Below, in pieces: positions 28,016 to 35,072 of a DNA stretch of 47,999 bases. The stretch's first letter is position 1; each line of letters opens with the position of its first letter. The notes under the pieces are model-generated. The model did not search any database, was not told the origin of the DNA, and saw only the letters and a list, made by a program, of their open reading frames with translations. The translations under genes and the position numbers were made by a program. Source of the DNA: a bacterium (lineage in GTDB: Bacteria > Bacteroidota > Ignavibacteria > Kapaibacteriales > UBA2268); contig JAUIIX010000018.1 in the NCBI GenBank assembly GCA_030431515.1, forward strand, positions 1-47,999. The letters run 5' to 3'.

Positions 28016-28217
28016 CTGAGGCTGTCTAAAAAGGTTAAATTTATTGAAAAATTAATTTTAAAAGGTGTAGTGGTAATTCATGAATTGCCATTACAACTAC
28101 TTGTTATTTTTATGGATATAAGATAATTATTAATTAATAGAAATTATCAAAAATTGAAGAAAAATATGAATTTCTAAACAAAAATATTAATAATTTGGAC
28201 TTTTTAGACAGCCTCAG
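28016..28217. mobile_element. MITE-like element with 18-bp terminal inverted repeats
   Basis: CTGAGGCTGTCTAAAAAG (28016-28033) is the exact reverse complement of 28200-28217. The 202-bp unit contains no open frame of note. Ends beginning GAGGCTGTCTAAAA resemble terminal repeats of DDE-type insertion sequences. The arrangement fits a miniature inverted-repeat transposable element mobilised in trans. A target-site duplication is not obvious. Confidence 0.75.
28067..28100. repeat. Palindromic hairpin nested in the MITE-like element
   Basis: GTAGTGGTAAT at 28067-28077 pairs with ATTACAACTAC at 28090-28100 with one mismatch. The centre, GGTAATTCATGAATTGCC, is itself nearly a perfect palindrome. 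Similar AATTCATGAATTGCC hairpins are common as dispersed repeats in other bacteria (from memory). Confidence 0.7.
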
Positions 28218-28274
28218 CACTCTTCAGCTCCGTATGTGCTAAATATTTATAAATAACAAAAACAAACTCCACCC

Positions 28275-28510
28275 CAACCCCTCAAGAATCACGAATTTTA
28301 TGGATTAGGCAGATTGCACGGATTTAAAATGTTGGTAATTTTAACGAAAAATTTCGCTTAGCTCAATATGACGGGTTAGTTTTTAAGAAAAACAGAATAC
28401 AATCACCCCGTTGCTGACGCGACACCCCTTTTTTACATTTCGACTACGCTCAATAACCGAGGGGACTTTTGAGAGAAGATGGATTCTGAGCTTCGCTCTG
28501 AATGATAAAA
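28275..28510. repeat. Composite dispersed repeat block, third copy
   Basis: The block contains a shortened relative of the inverted-repeat arm (about 28285-28345, ATGGATTAGGCAGATTGCAC). It also contains the minus-oriented CCTCGGTCATTGAGCG hairpin element (about 28404-28464; stem GTTGC 28410-28414 / GCGAC 28419-28423) and a GCTTCGCTCTGAATGA unit near 28485-28505. The order of units is the same as in the 4.0-4.4 kb block read on the minus strand. Confidence 0.7.
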
Positions 28511-28627
28511 GTGATTTTGTTTTAAAATAAAAATTACTTTTTTAATTAATAATAAAACTCTAAGCTTAATAATTACTCTATAAAAGGAGCATAATTTACC
28601 CCTTTTTTATTTTCAAATCTGAATATA

Positions 28628-30157
28628 TTATAATTTATCAACTACTAATTTATAAGTTGGGTCTTCTAAGATATTTACATCAATTATATTTTCAGCATTT
28701 TTAAGTAATACTTGACAGTCAGGGCTAAGATGTTTTAGATGTATTTTCTTGCCAACTTTTAAGTATCTTTCGGTGATCTTATTTAATGCTTCGATTGCTG
28801 ACATATCAACTATTCTACTTTCTGCAAAGTCAATTATTACTTCATCTGGATCATTTAACACATCAAATTTTTCGTTGAACATTGCTACTGAAGCAAAAAA
28901 TAATGGTCCGTAAATTTCATAATGCTTTACATTATTTTCATCAATATATTTTCTTGCTCTAATTCGTTTTGCATTATCCCAAGCAAATACTACTGCTGAA
29001 ATTAACACTCCAACTATAACTGCTAATGCAAGATTATGCAAGAATACTGTTACAAGTGTTACCAGCACCATTACAAAAATATCAGACTTTGGCATTTTAT
29101 TGAATGCATTTAAACTTGCCCATTCAAATGTTCCAACAGAAACCATTATCATTACACCGGTTAGGGCAGCCATTGGAAGCATCTCTACTAAATCTGAAGC
29201 AAACATAATAAATACTAAAAGCATTAATGATGCTACTATTCCTGATAATCTTGCTCTTGCACCAGAGGTTACATTTATCAAACTCTGACCTATCATCGCA
29301 CAACCACCCATACCAGAAAATAAACCTGATAGAATGTTTGCTGTTCCTTGTGCTACTGCTTCTTTATTTCCTCGACCTCTTGTTTCTGTTAATTCATCGA
29401 TAATATTAAGGGTTAGTAAACTCTCGATTAGACCTACACCTGCCATAATTGCTGCATAAGGAAAAATAATTGAAAGTGTTTCAAATGTAAAAGGAATATT
29501 AGGAATGTGAAAAGGTGGGAATGACCCTTGAATAGAGGCAATGTCACCTACTGTTTTAGTGTCAATTCCTAAGAATACTACAATTCCAAAAATAGATAAT
29601 ATTGCAACTAATGATGAAGGAATTGCTTTTGTTATTTTTGGTAAGATATAAATTATTAACATAGTTACAAGTACTAAAGCAAAGATTGTGTATAATTCAC
29701 TTCCTATTAACCAATTACCATTACTATCTTTAAATTGTTCGAGTTGCGATAGAAATATAATTAAAGCAAGTCCGTTTACAAAACCATATATCACTGAATG
29801 TGGCACTAACCTCATGAATTTACCGAGTTTGAGAAAACCAGCTCCCATTTGTAAGATACCACCAAGTATTACTGTTGCAAATATATATTCAACTCCATAG
29901 GATTGTGATAGTTGGATAAATACTACAGCGATTGCTCCTGTTGCACCAGATATCATTCCTGGTCTTCCACCAAGAATCGAAGTAACAAAACCCATTACAA
30001 ATGCCGCATAAAGTCCTACTAATGGAGATAGTCCTGCAATTAAGGCGAATGCAACTGCTTCTGGGATTAAAGCAATAGCAACTGTAAGTCCTGATAATAC
30101 TTCAGTTTTATAATCGACTTTTTGACTGAAGTCAAAGAGATTAAAATATTTTTTCAT
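28628..30157 (-). CDS. SulP family anion transporter with STAS domain
   Basis: 509 aa. The start of the transporter domain (YKTEVLSGLTVAIALIPEAVAFALIAGLSPLVGLYAAF) is the classic SulP signature, followed by ILGGRPGMISGATGAIAVV. Around 10-12 hydrophobic segments run to ~410. A C-terminal STAS domain (~430-509) contains DFAESRIVDMSAIEALNKI. The family moves sulfate, bicarbonate or related anions across the inner membrane. No carbonic anhydrase gene is adjacent, so the substrate is undetermined. Monocistronic, flanked by non-coding gaps. Confidence 0.93.
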   Translation of the reverse strand: MKKYFNLFDFSQKVDYKTEVLSGLTVAIALIPEAVAFALIAGLSPLVGLYAAFVMGFVTSILGGRPGMISGATGAIAVVFIQLSQSYGVEYIFATVILGGILQMGAGFLKLGKFMRLVPHSVIYGFVNGLALIIFLSQLEQFKDSNGNWLIGSELYTIFALVLVTMLIIYILPKITKAIPSSLVAILSIFGIVVFLGIDTKTVGDIASIQGSFPPFHIPNIPFTFETLSIIFPYAAIMAGVGLIESLLTLNIIDELTETRGRGNKEAVAQGTANILSGLFSGMGGCAMIGQSLINVTSGARARLSGIVASLMLLVFIMFASDLVEMLPMAALTGVMIMVSVGTFEWASLNAFNKMPKSDIFVMVLVTLVTVFLHNLALAVIVGVLISAVVFAWDNAKRIRARKYIDENNVKHYEIYGPLFFASVAMFNEKFDVLNDPDEVIIDFAESRIVDMSAIEALNKITERYLKVGKKIHLKHLSPDCQVLLKNAENIIDVNILEDPTYKLVVDKL

Positions 30158-30336
30158 TGATAATTAAGAATTTCTGAGGTAAATTTTTGAATTGTTCAAA
30201 AAACAAAGTGCAAAATTAGTTATTTTATTTTAAATTTCTAACTATTCTCGATTTTAGTAAATATATCAAATAGATTATTTATCAATTAGAAATTAATTGA
30301 TGTGATAATAAATTTTATTAAATTTAACTTTTTAAG

Positions 30337-31101
30337 TTAAGATTGTTTCTTTTGTTTGAGTTTATTTTTAAGAATTTCTTTAGCAAATGCTTTTACTTCA
30401 CTATGTGGATCATTAAGTGCGATTTCAAGCAATCTTATAGCAGTATTTGAATTAACATATTGTAATCCTCGAACTAAGTGATATCGTAAGATAGCAAAGT
30501 TATCATCTTCTACTTCATAAATAATTGGCACTCCATTTTCAATTCCTGAGTTTATAAAATGCTTCACTTCTTCTATTAATTCACCATCTGATAAAATTAA
30601 TAACGATTCAATTGCATGTCCAACTGTTACAACTTTATTTCTCAACCACATATTTTTAAAATTTCTATAAATTTCTATATCTAATTTAATAATATCTAAT
30701 AATCCAGGAATTGCTCTTTTCTCTTTTAATTCAGTTAGTTGAGTTATTACAATTTCTTCAATATCTTTTGCTAATGGGTAGATTTTAGCAAGACCATTAT
30801 CGATATTCTCTAAATAATATAAAAGTTCTAAGCGAACATCTTCAGTATCAGGTGGGTCTAACCATATTTCTCTTGAACCATAGTGACTATGAACGTAAAC
30901 TGGACCTAAGGGAATTTCAATTCTCTCCTTATTATGTTGCGGGTGATTAGCACAATAAGTATATAGCGGGTCAGGTATTTGTATTTTTCTGATTATACAA
31001 TAAGCCGACATATCTTTTTCAAGTTCGGGATGACCTTTATCTTTAAAAATATAATTATTAAAACGACAAGTACCACAACAATCTGACCCACCATTTGGCA
31101 T
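30337..31101 (-). CDS. Cys-motif plus HEAT-like repeat protein
   Basis: 254 aa. The N-terminal ~55 residues carry a metal-site-like set of cysteines (SDCCGTCRFN, YCIIRKIQI, YCANHP). The rest is helical with repeats such as LTELKEKRAIPGLLDII and AIRLLEIALNDPHSEVKAFA, typical of HEAT-like scaffolds. I recognise no named family. No signal peptide is seen, so it is probably cytoplasmic. The neighbours give no clear functional link. Confidence 0.7.
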   Translation of the reverse strand: MPNGGSDCCGTCRFNNYIFKDKGHPELEKDMSAYCIIRKIQIPDPLYTYCANHPQHNKERIEIPLGPVYVHSHYGSREIWLDPPDTEDVRLELLYYLENIDNGLAKIYPLAKDIEEIVITQLTELKEKRAIPGLLDIIKLDIEIYRNFKNMWLRNKVVTVGHAIESLLILSDGELIEEVKHFINSGIENGVPIIYEVEDDNFAILRYHLVRGLQYVNSNTAIRLLEIALNDPHSEVKAFAKEILKNKLKQKKQS

Positions 31102-31169
31102 ATTTTAACCTTTATAATAATTTATTTTCTTAATTTATAAAATTAAGTATTTATTTATGATTTTCAAAA

Positions 31170-31556
31170 TTATTGATTAAAAGATTTTATTCTTTCTTCT
31201 ACTGCAAGTATAATTAACTCTTTTATTTCCTTGCTATTTATTTCTTCGATAGAGTGAATTTTAATATGTCTCATATTTTTTCCAGTTCCTTCTAAAATAT
31301 TAGATTTGTCATTTAATTTTACTCCATAGTAAAAACCTAAGTTTACCCAGGATTTATGAGTAATAATATATGTATGACCATCACTCATTTTTTTTGGTCC
31401 AACTGCAAAGGTAATTGATCTGTATCCAAGTTGAACAATTTCATAAGCATCTGGATGAATTTCAAGAATTATTTCTCTTAATTTTTTCACAATCGGGTGC
31501 AGTTTTGGATCTGTTATATCTAATAAATCTTGGAAAGTGTTTGTGTTTTTTGTCAT
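31170..31556 (-). CDS. DUF1801 (YdhG-like) domain protein
   Basis: 128 aa. HPIVKKLREIILEIHPDAYE and the following LGYRSITFAVGPKK, YIITHKSWVNLGFYYGVKL and GTGKNMRHIKI match the DUF1801 fold, a small alpha/beta domain of uncertain function. Length is normal for the family. It sits just downstream of an RHS-type gene fragment and may be an ordinary housekeeping-like accessory gene. Confidence 0.8.
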   Translation of the reverse strand: MTKNTNTFQDLLDITDPKLHPIVKKLREIILEIHPDAYEIVQLGYRSITFAVGPKKMSDGHTYIITHKSWVNLGFYYGVKLNDKSNILEGTGKNMRHIKIHSIEEINSKEIKELIILAVEERIKSFNQ

Positions 31557-31671
31557 AGTGATGATGTTTTATTTATTAAATATTTTAAGGTTTATCTCGA
31601 CCTACAAAACTTTCAGTTCCAAGAAGAAAATTAATTGCTCTATTTATATTTTTATCTATACTCTTTTCAGT

Positions 31672-32030
31672 TTTTAATTTATCTTATCGACGATTTTTAA
31701 ATAATTTTATTTGTATTCCTCTCTTTCATCATTCCATTATAACCATAATTGTAAGAACTATTAGACCAAGAACCAGCTTTTATCTGCATTACCTGTTTCT
31801 TAGGGAACGGTTTCAGCAAATTAATTTTACATTGGCAAAATACGATTATTGCAAATTATTGAAAAACAAGGCGTTTTGCAATTCCAAACCATTCCCTACA
31901 AATCCAGAACATTGCCAAGGTGGTCTTTGATTTCGTAGCCTTTCTCACCCAAATGGCGATGAGTCTCTATTCCTGTTATGGAAGCACTCAATGCTACTGC
32001 TGTAAACGTATTAGATACCATTTCAGTGAT
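31672..32030 (-). pseudogene. RHS core fragment C (decayed)
   Basis: Minus-strand translation gives an in-frame 41-codon piece (32021 to 31896) containing HLGEKGYEIKDHLGNVL, the hallmark of RHS/YD-repeat C-terminal cores. A stop and unrelated sequence follow. It then resumes as AGSWSNSSYNYGYNGMMKER with a stop at 31697-31699, the tail seen in copy A. The centre has been replaced relative to copy A. It is non-functional as it stands. Confidence 0.75.
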
Positions 32031-32041
32031 TTATAAACTGT

Positions 32042-32275
32042 TTAAACTTGTTTATATAAATCTAAAAATTCATTTAATGAAAGTCCGGATTCTCTGATAA
32101 TACTTCTTAAAGTACCTTTTGCGATTTCTTTATGCTCAGGAACAGTAATTCTTCTGTGTGGATATTCGGTTTTGCGTAAAATTATATGGCTTCCTCTTTG
32201 GTGGTCAAATTCGTAACCTATTAATTTTAAAATTTTTATTATTTTTTTTGGCGTAGTAACTGGTAATTTACCCAA
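32042..32275 (-). CDS. hicA: HicA-like toxin 1
   Basis: 77 aa of the HicA/YcfA mRNA interferase family. The catalytic His30 lies in QRGSHIILRK, and VPEHKEIAKGTLRSIIRESGL is the usual C-terminal helix region. HicA cleaves mRNA and is held inactive by HicB. Translation appears to start at TTG one base after the hicB stop, supported by a strong GGAGGT (32281-32286) inside the end of hicB with a 5-6 base spacer. This gives tight translational coupling. Confidence 0.88.
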   Translation of the reverse strand: MGKLPVTTPKKIIKILKLIGYEFDHQRGSHIILRKTEYPHRRITVPEHKEIAKGTLRSIIRESGLSLNEFLDLYKQV

Positions 32276-32276
32276 C

Positions 32277-32483
32277 TTATACCTCCAAAAGCTCTTCAGT
32301 TATTGCTGGTGGAATTGGCTCACCATGTTTTTCTAAACTTTCAATATACCCTGAAATCGCCTCTCTAATATTATCAAGTGCTTCTGTTCTTGAAATTCCT
32401 TGTGAAATACAACCAGGTAAAGCAGGACATTCTGCAATAAAAACACCATCTTCATCTTGTTCAATTAAAACTCTATATTTCAT
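32277..32483 (-). CDS. hicB: HicB-like antitoxin 1
   Basis: 68 aa. The N-terminal HicB domain is clear: YRVLIEQDEDGVFIAECPAL, PGCISQGISRTEALDNIREA, ISGYIESLEKHGEPIPP. No DNA-binding C-terminal domain is present, so this is the short single-domain antitoxin form. It lies immediately upstream of hicA 1, the reverse of the classic hicA-hicB order but common in this family type. Confidence 0.88.
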   Translation of the reverse strand: MKYRVLIEQDEDGVFIAECPALPGCISQGISRTEALDNIREAISGYIESLEKHGEPIPPAITEELLEV

Positions 32484-32529
32484 TATTTTTCCTGTTTTAT
32501 ATTTATAAACGATTTAGATTTATAATTAT

Positions 32530-32696
32530 TTAGTTATCCTCGCACATCCGCTAAAAACTTCCAAGACGAAGCAGATAAAGAATAATCATCTGCATTTTTA
32601 ATATTTGGAATGGTTTGTAACCATTCCTTACAAATCCTAAACATTGCCATGGTGGTCTTTGATTTCGTAGCCTTTCTCTCATAGCTAGCAATGGGT
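32530..32696 (-). pseudogene. RHS core fragment B (decayed)
   Basis: On the minus strand this piece reads GYEIKDHHGNV, then in another frame SLSASSWKFLADVR, matching the middle of copy A. A palindrome, GGAATGGTT (32607-32615) / AACCATTCC (32619-32627), sits at the point where the frame breaks. The fragment fills almost all the space between the two hicBA pairs. Confidence 0.7.
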
Positions 32697-32912
32697 TTAT
32701 TTTAGATCCTCTATTTTCAACTCTATATCTCTTAATATTTTAGATAATAAACCTTTACTTATTGTTTCATTTTTATGAACTGGAATAACTGTTGTTCTTC
32801 CATCAGTATGCTTCATAAAATGATGACTACCTTTAACTCTAATAACTTCAAAATTATGCTTGTTAAGAAGTTTTATTAACTCTTTTCCAGAAAATAATTT
32901 TAGAGTACTCAT
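32697..32912 (-). CDS. hicA: HicA-like toxin 2
   Basis: 71 aa of the HicA/YcfA family. His30 in VKGSHHFMKH is the expected catalytic residue, followed by TTVIPVHKNETISKGLLSKIL. It shares low similarity with HicA 1, so the two pairs are not recent duplicates of each other even though the DNA between them is duplicated. The start overlaps the hicB 2 stop as ATGA. Confidence 0.87.
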   Translation of the reverse strand: MSTLKLFSGKELIKLLNKHNFEVIRVKGSHHFMKHTDGRTTVIPVHKNETISKGLLSKILRDIELKIEDLK

Positions 32913-33112
32913 ACAACAACTTTTTGAATACCAATAAATTCATTTTGGCTATATTCTTCTTGTGTCTCTAAACACAATTCAATTACTTCTTTAATTCTAA
33001 CCATTAATTCATCATAAGATTTTGCTTGAGTATAGCAAGATTTTAAGCTTGGAACTTCTGCAATTAATGTTCCATCTATATCTTTTTCAATTATAACTTG
33101 AAATTCTCTCAT
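32909..33112 (-). CDS. hicB: HicB-like antitoxin 2
   Basis: 67 aa. FQVIIEKDIDGTLIAEVPSL followed by KSCYTQAKSYDELMVRIKEV is the short HicB fold. It lacks a helix-turn-helix or Arc-type C-terminal part. It precedes and overlaps hicA 2 by four bases. Confidence 0.82.
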   Translation of the reverse strand: MREFQVIIEKDIDGTLIAEVPSLKSCYTQAKSYDELMVRIKEVIELCLETQEEYSQNEFIGIQKVVV

Positions 33113-33124
33113 ATATTTTCCGTT

Positions 33125-33440
33125 TCTAATTTATCTTATCGACGATTTTTAAATAATTTTATTTGTATTCCTCTCTTTCATCATTCCATTATAACCATAA
33201 TTGTAAGAACTATTAGACCAAGAGCCAGCTTCTATCACCATTCCATAAGGATAATAATTACTCATACTTCGCACATCCGCTAAAAACTTCCAAGACGACG
33301 CAGATATTGAATAATTTTCTGTATTTTTTAATATTTGGAATGGTTTGAAACCATTCCCTACAAATCCAGAACATTGCCAAGGTGGTCTTTGATTTCGCAG
33401 CCTTTCTCTCCCAAATGGCGATGAGTTTCTATTCCTGTTT
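33125..33440 (-). pseudogene. RHS core fragment A, most complete copy
   Basis: Minus-strand frames read TGIETHRHLGEKG then CEIKDHLGNVL, a stop near a palindrome (GGAATGGTTT 33337-33346 / AAACCATTCC 33348-33357), then in a second frame ASSWKFLADVRSMSNYYPYG, MVIEAGSWSNSSYNYGYNG and MMKERNTNKII with a stop at 33149-33151. This is the C-terminal core of a Bacteroidota-type RHS protein (DHLGNV ... NYYPYGM ... YNYGYNG), broken by a frameshift and without a toxin tip. Confidence 0.78.
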
Positions 33441-33463
33441 TATATTACACAATTTTAATTGAA

Positions 33464-33904
33464 CTATTCTAAATTTAATTTAACTGTATCTATATCATAA
33501 GACATACGTTTTTCTCCTATTGTCAATGAATTATGTATTCTTAAATTTTTCGGTAATAATTCCTTTGCTCTTACAAGAAAATAAGCATTATTTTTATAAA
33601 ACACATATTGATAAGGGAATACATATCCTTGTTCATAATTATCTTCTTTTAATAGTATTCTTTCATCTTTATCAACAACATATAATCTATAAGCATAATT
33701 ACTATATAAAAATTTACAAACACTATCATTTTCAATGACTATTTCAAATGTTTTATCATTTAAAATCTGTTTGTTTTTTAATCCTGTAACATCATTTCTA
33801 TCTTCAATAAAAAATAGTAAAAATATTGATAAGTAAAACAACACAACACAAAAGAAGATTGTTAGAGTTGTATAAAATAAATATTTTAATATAGATTTTA
33901 TCAT
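33464..33904 (-). CDS. Small membrane-anchored protein, unknown
   Basis: 146 aa. A single N-terminal membrane segment (~8-34, FYTTLTIFFCVVLFYLSIFL) is followed by a soluble domain of ~110 residues with alternating strands (RLYVVDKDERILLKEDNYEQ). I recognise no family. The start overlaps the upstream gene stop by four bases, so it belongs to the end of the symporter/kinase operon. Because it sits directly upstream of RHS fragment A it could also be an orphan immunity-type protein; this is speculation. Confidence 0.65.
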   Translation of the reverse strand: MIKSILKYLFYTTLTIFFCVVLFYLSIFLLFFIEDRNDVTGLKNKQILNDKTFEIVIENDSVCKFLYSNYAYRLYVVDKDERILLKEDNYEQGYVFPYQYVFYKNNAYFLVRAKELLPKNLRIHNSLTIGEKRMSYDIDTVKLNLE

Positions 33905-34410
33905 TTCTTGTTTTTAAGAATGTCTTTTGATTTAAAGCCGACTTTAGGTGCAAATACTGGTGTTTTGAATATTGAGTCTTTTGCTATATTTTTTACTTTT
34001 TTGTGTGATTTATAACTTGTATAAACGTAACCATTTGGATAGTAATTTATCTTTTTACTTAAGTTGTTTACATTAGGGTATTTTATTTTTAGTTTGCTTA
34101 AGTATTCTGGCGGAATTTTAGCTGAGTCGGAAGGATTAAAATAATAAACAACTATTATTTTTGTTGAATCATCTTTATTTTGGAGTATTTTATGAGATTT
34201 GAATATTAATTTTGAATATTTTGAGATTTCTTTTTCTTCTTTTAATCTTGTTTTTACAAAGAAAAATGAAAGTAAACCATTTTCATTTTTTTCTGAAAAA
34301 GAATCAATTATCATAAATTTATGATTATTTTCATAATTATATTTTATTAAATTTAGCCCTGCAAAAACTAAAATTACATTGAGAATCACTATGTATCTAT
34401 ATTTTATCAT
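33901..34410 (-). CDS. Small membrane-anchored protein, unknown
   Basis: 169 aa. A hydrophobic N-terminal segment (IVILNVILVFAGLNLI, ~7-22) acts as a signal anchor. The rest is a Lys-rich soluble domain (YYFNPSDSAKIPPEYLSKLK; YYPNGYVYTSYKSHKK). No family recognised. It starts 2 bases after the stop of the DGK/VTE5-like gene and overlaps the next gene by four bases. Confidence 0.65.
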   Translation of the reverse strand: MIKYRYIVILNVILVFAGLNLIKYNYENNHKFMIIDSFSEKNENGLLSFFFVKTRLKEEKEISKYSKLIFKSHKILQNKDDSTKIIVVYYFNPSDSAKIPPEYLSKLKIKYPNVNNLSKKINYYPNGYVYTSYKSHKKVKNIAKDSIFKTPVFAPKVGFKSKDILKNKK

Positions 34411-34412
34411 AT

Positions 34413-35072
34413 TTACATTAGGTTCAAAAATGAACTCCCTTGTTTAATTGCTATTTCTTCGAGAATCAACATTGTGATACAAAAAGATGTAGGAATTGAT
34501 ATATTATCATCTACTTTTATTACTTTTGATACTGCTTCTGTAAATGCTGTAATAATACTTGTAAATATTCCAAAGTAAAGGAAATACATATTTCTTTCGG
34601 GTAGTATTGACCATATTAAAACTATAATTAATGATGCACTTACAAAGAATGCTCCTGTGCCTTCCCATGATTTATCAAATAGTGGATGTTTACCAAATCT
34701 TCTACCTATCAAAGCAGCTGATAAGTCGGAAACAATTAGAATAACAAATGATGTGATTGCTAAGATTTTGGGAAATATAGCAAATACCAAGACTGCAGAT
34801 ATTAATACCCAAGATGCTCCGTTAAGTACAAAACCATCTTTTTTTTCATGCTCTCGTAGCATTGAGCCAAAATATTTAAACACAAAATTATGTAAAATAC
34901 GTCCTTTTTTAGAAAATATATCTACGAATAAGATTATGAAAAAAAGAGGAATTATAAATGATAATGTTGTTTGTTTATCTGTGTAATAGTATAAAATAGG
35001 TAAGGTAAGAGAACAAAGATGTATTGTTTTCCTTAATAATTCCTGTTTATATGATATTTGATTACTTTTCAT
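34413..35072 (-). CDS. SEC59/DGK1/VTE5-type CTP-dependent lipid kinase-like protein
   Basis: 219 aa, multi-pass membrane protein. RKTIHLCSL (14-22) and the signature VSDLSAALIGRRFGKHPLF, then DKSWEGTGAFF (~114-144), match the dolichol kinase / phytol kinase / CTP-dependent diacylglycerol kinase family. Such enzymes phosphorylate isoprenoid alcohols or diacylglycerol with CTP at the membrane. Bacterial substrates are mostly unproven. Overlap of 11 bp with the histidine kinase gene indicates coupled translation. Confidence 0.85.
   Translation of the reverse strand: MKSNQISYKQELLRKTIHLCSLTLPILYYYTDKQTTLSFIIPLFFIILFVDIFSKKGRILHNFVFKYFGSMLREHEKKDGFVLNGASWVLISAVLVFAIFPKILAITSFVILIVSDLSAALIGRRFGKHPLFDKSWEGTGAFFVSASLIIVLIWSILPERNMYFLYFGIFTSIITAFTEAVSKVIKVDDNISIPTSFCITMLILEEIAIKQGSSFLNLM

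Noticed and set aside
31557-33463. Possible CRISPR-like array because similar segments recur three times
   Set aside because: The recurring segments are 110-250 bp, unequal, and translate to RHS core motifs; there are no short regular repeats or spacers.
34657-34986. 109-codon plus-strand open frame opposite the lipid-kinase gene
   Set aside because: Antisense to a well-supported family member with clear motifs; no independent support.
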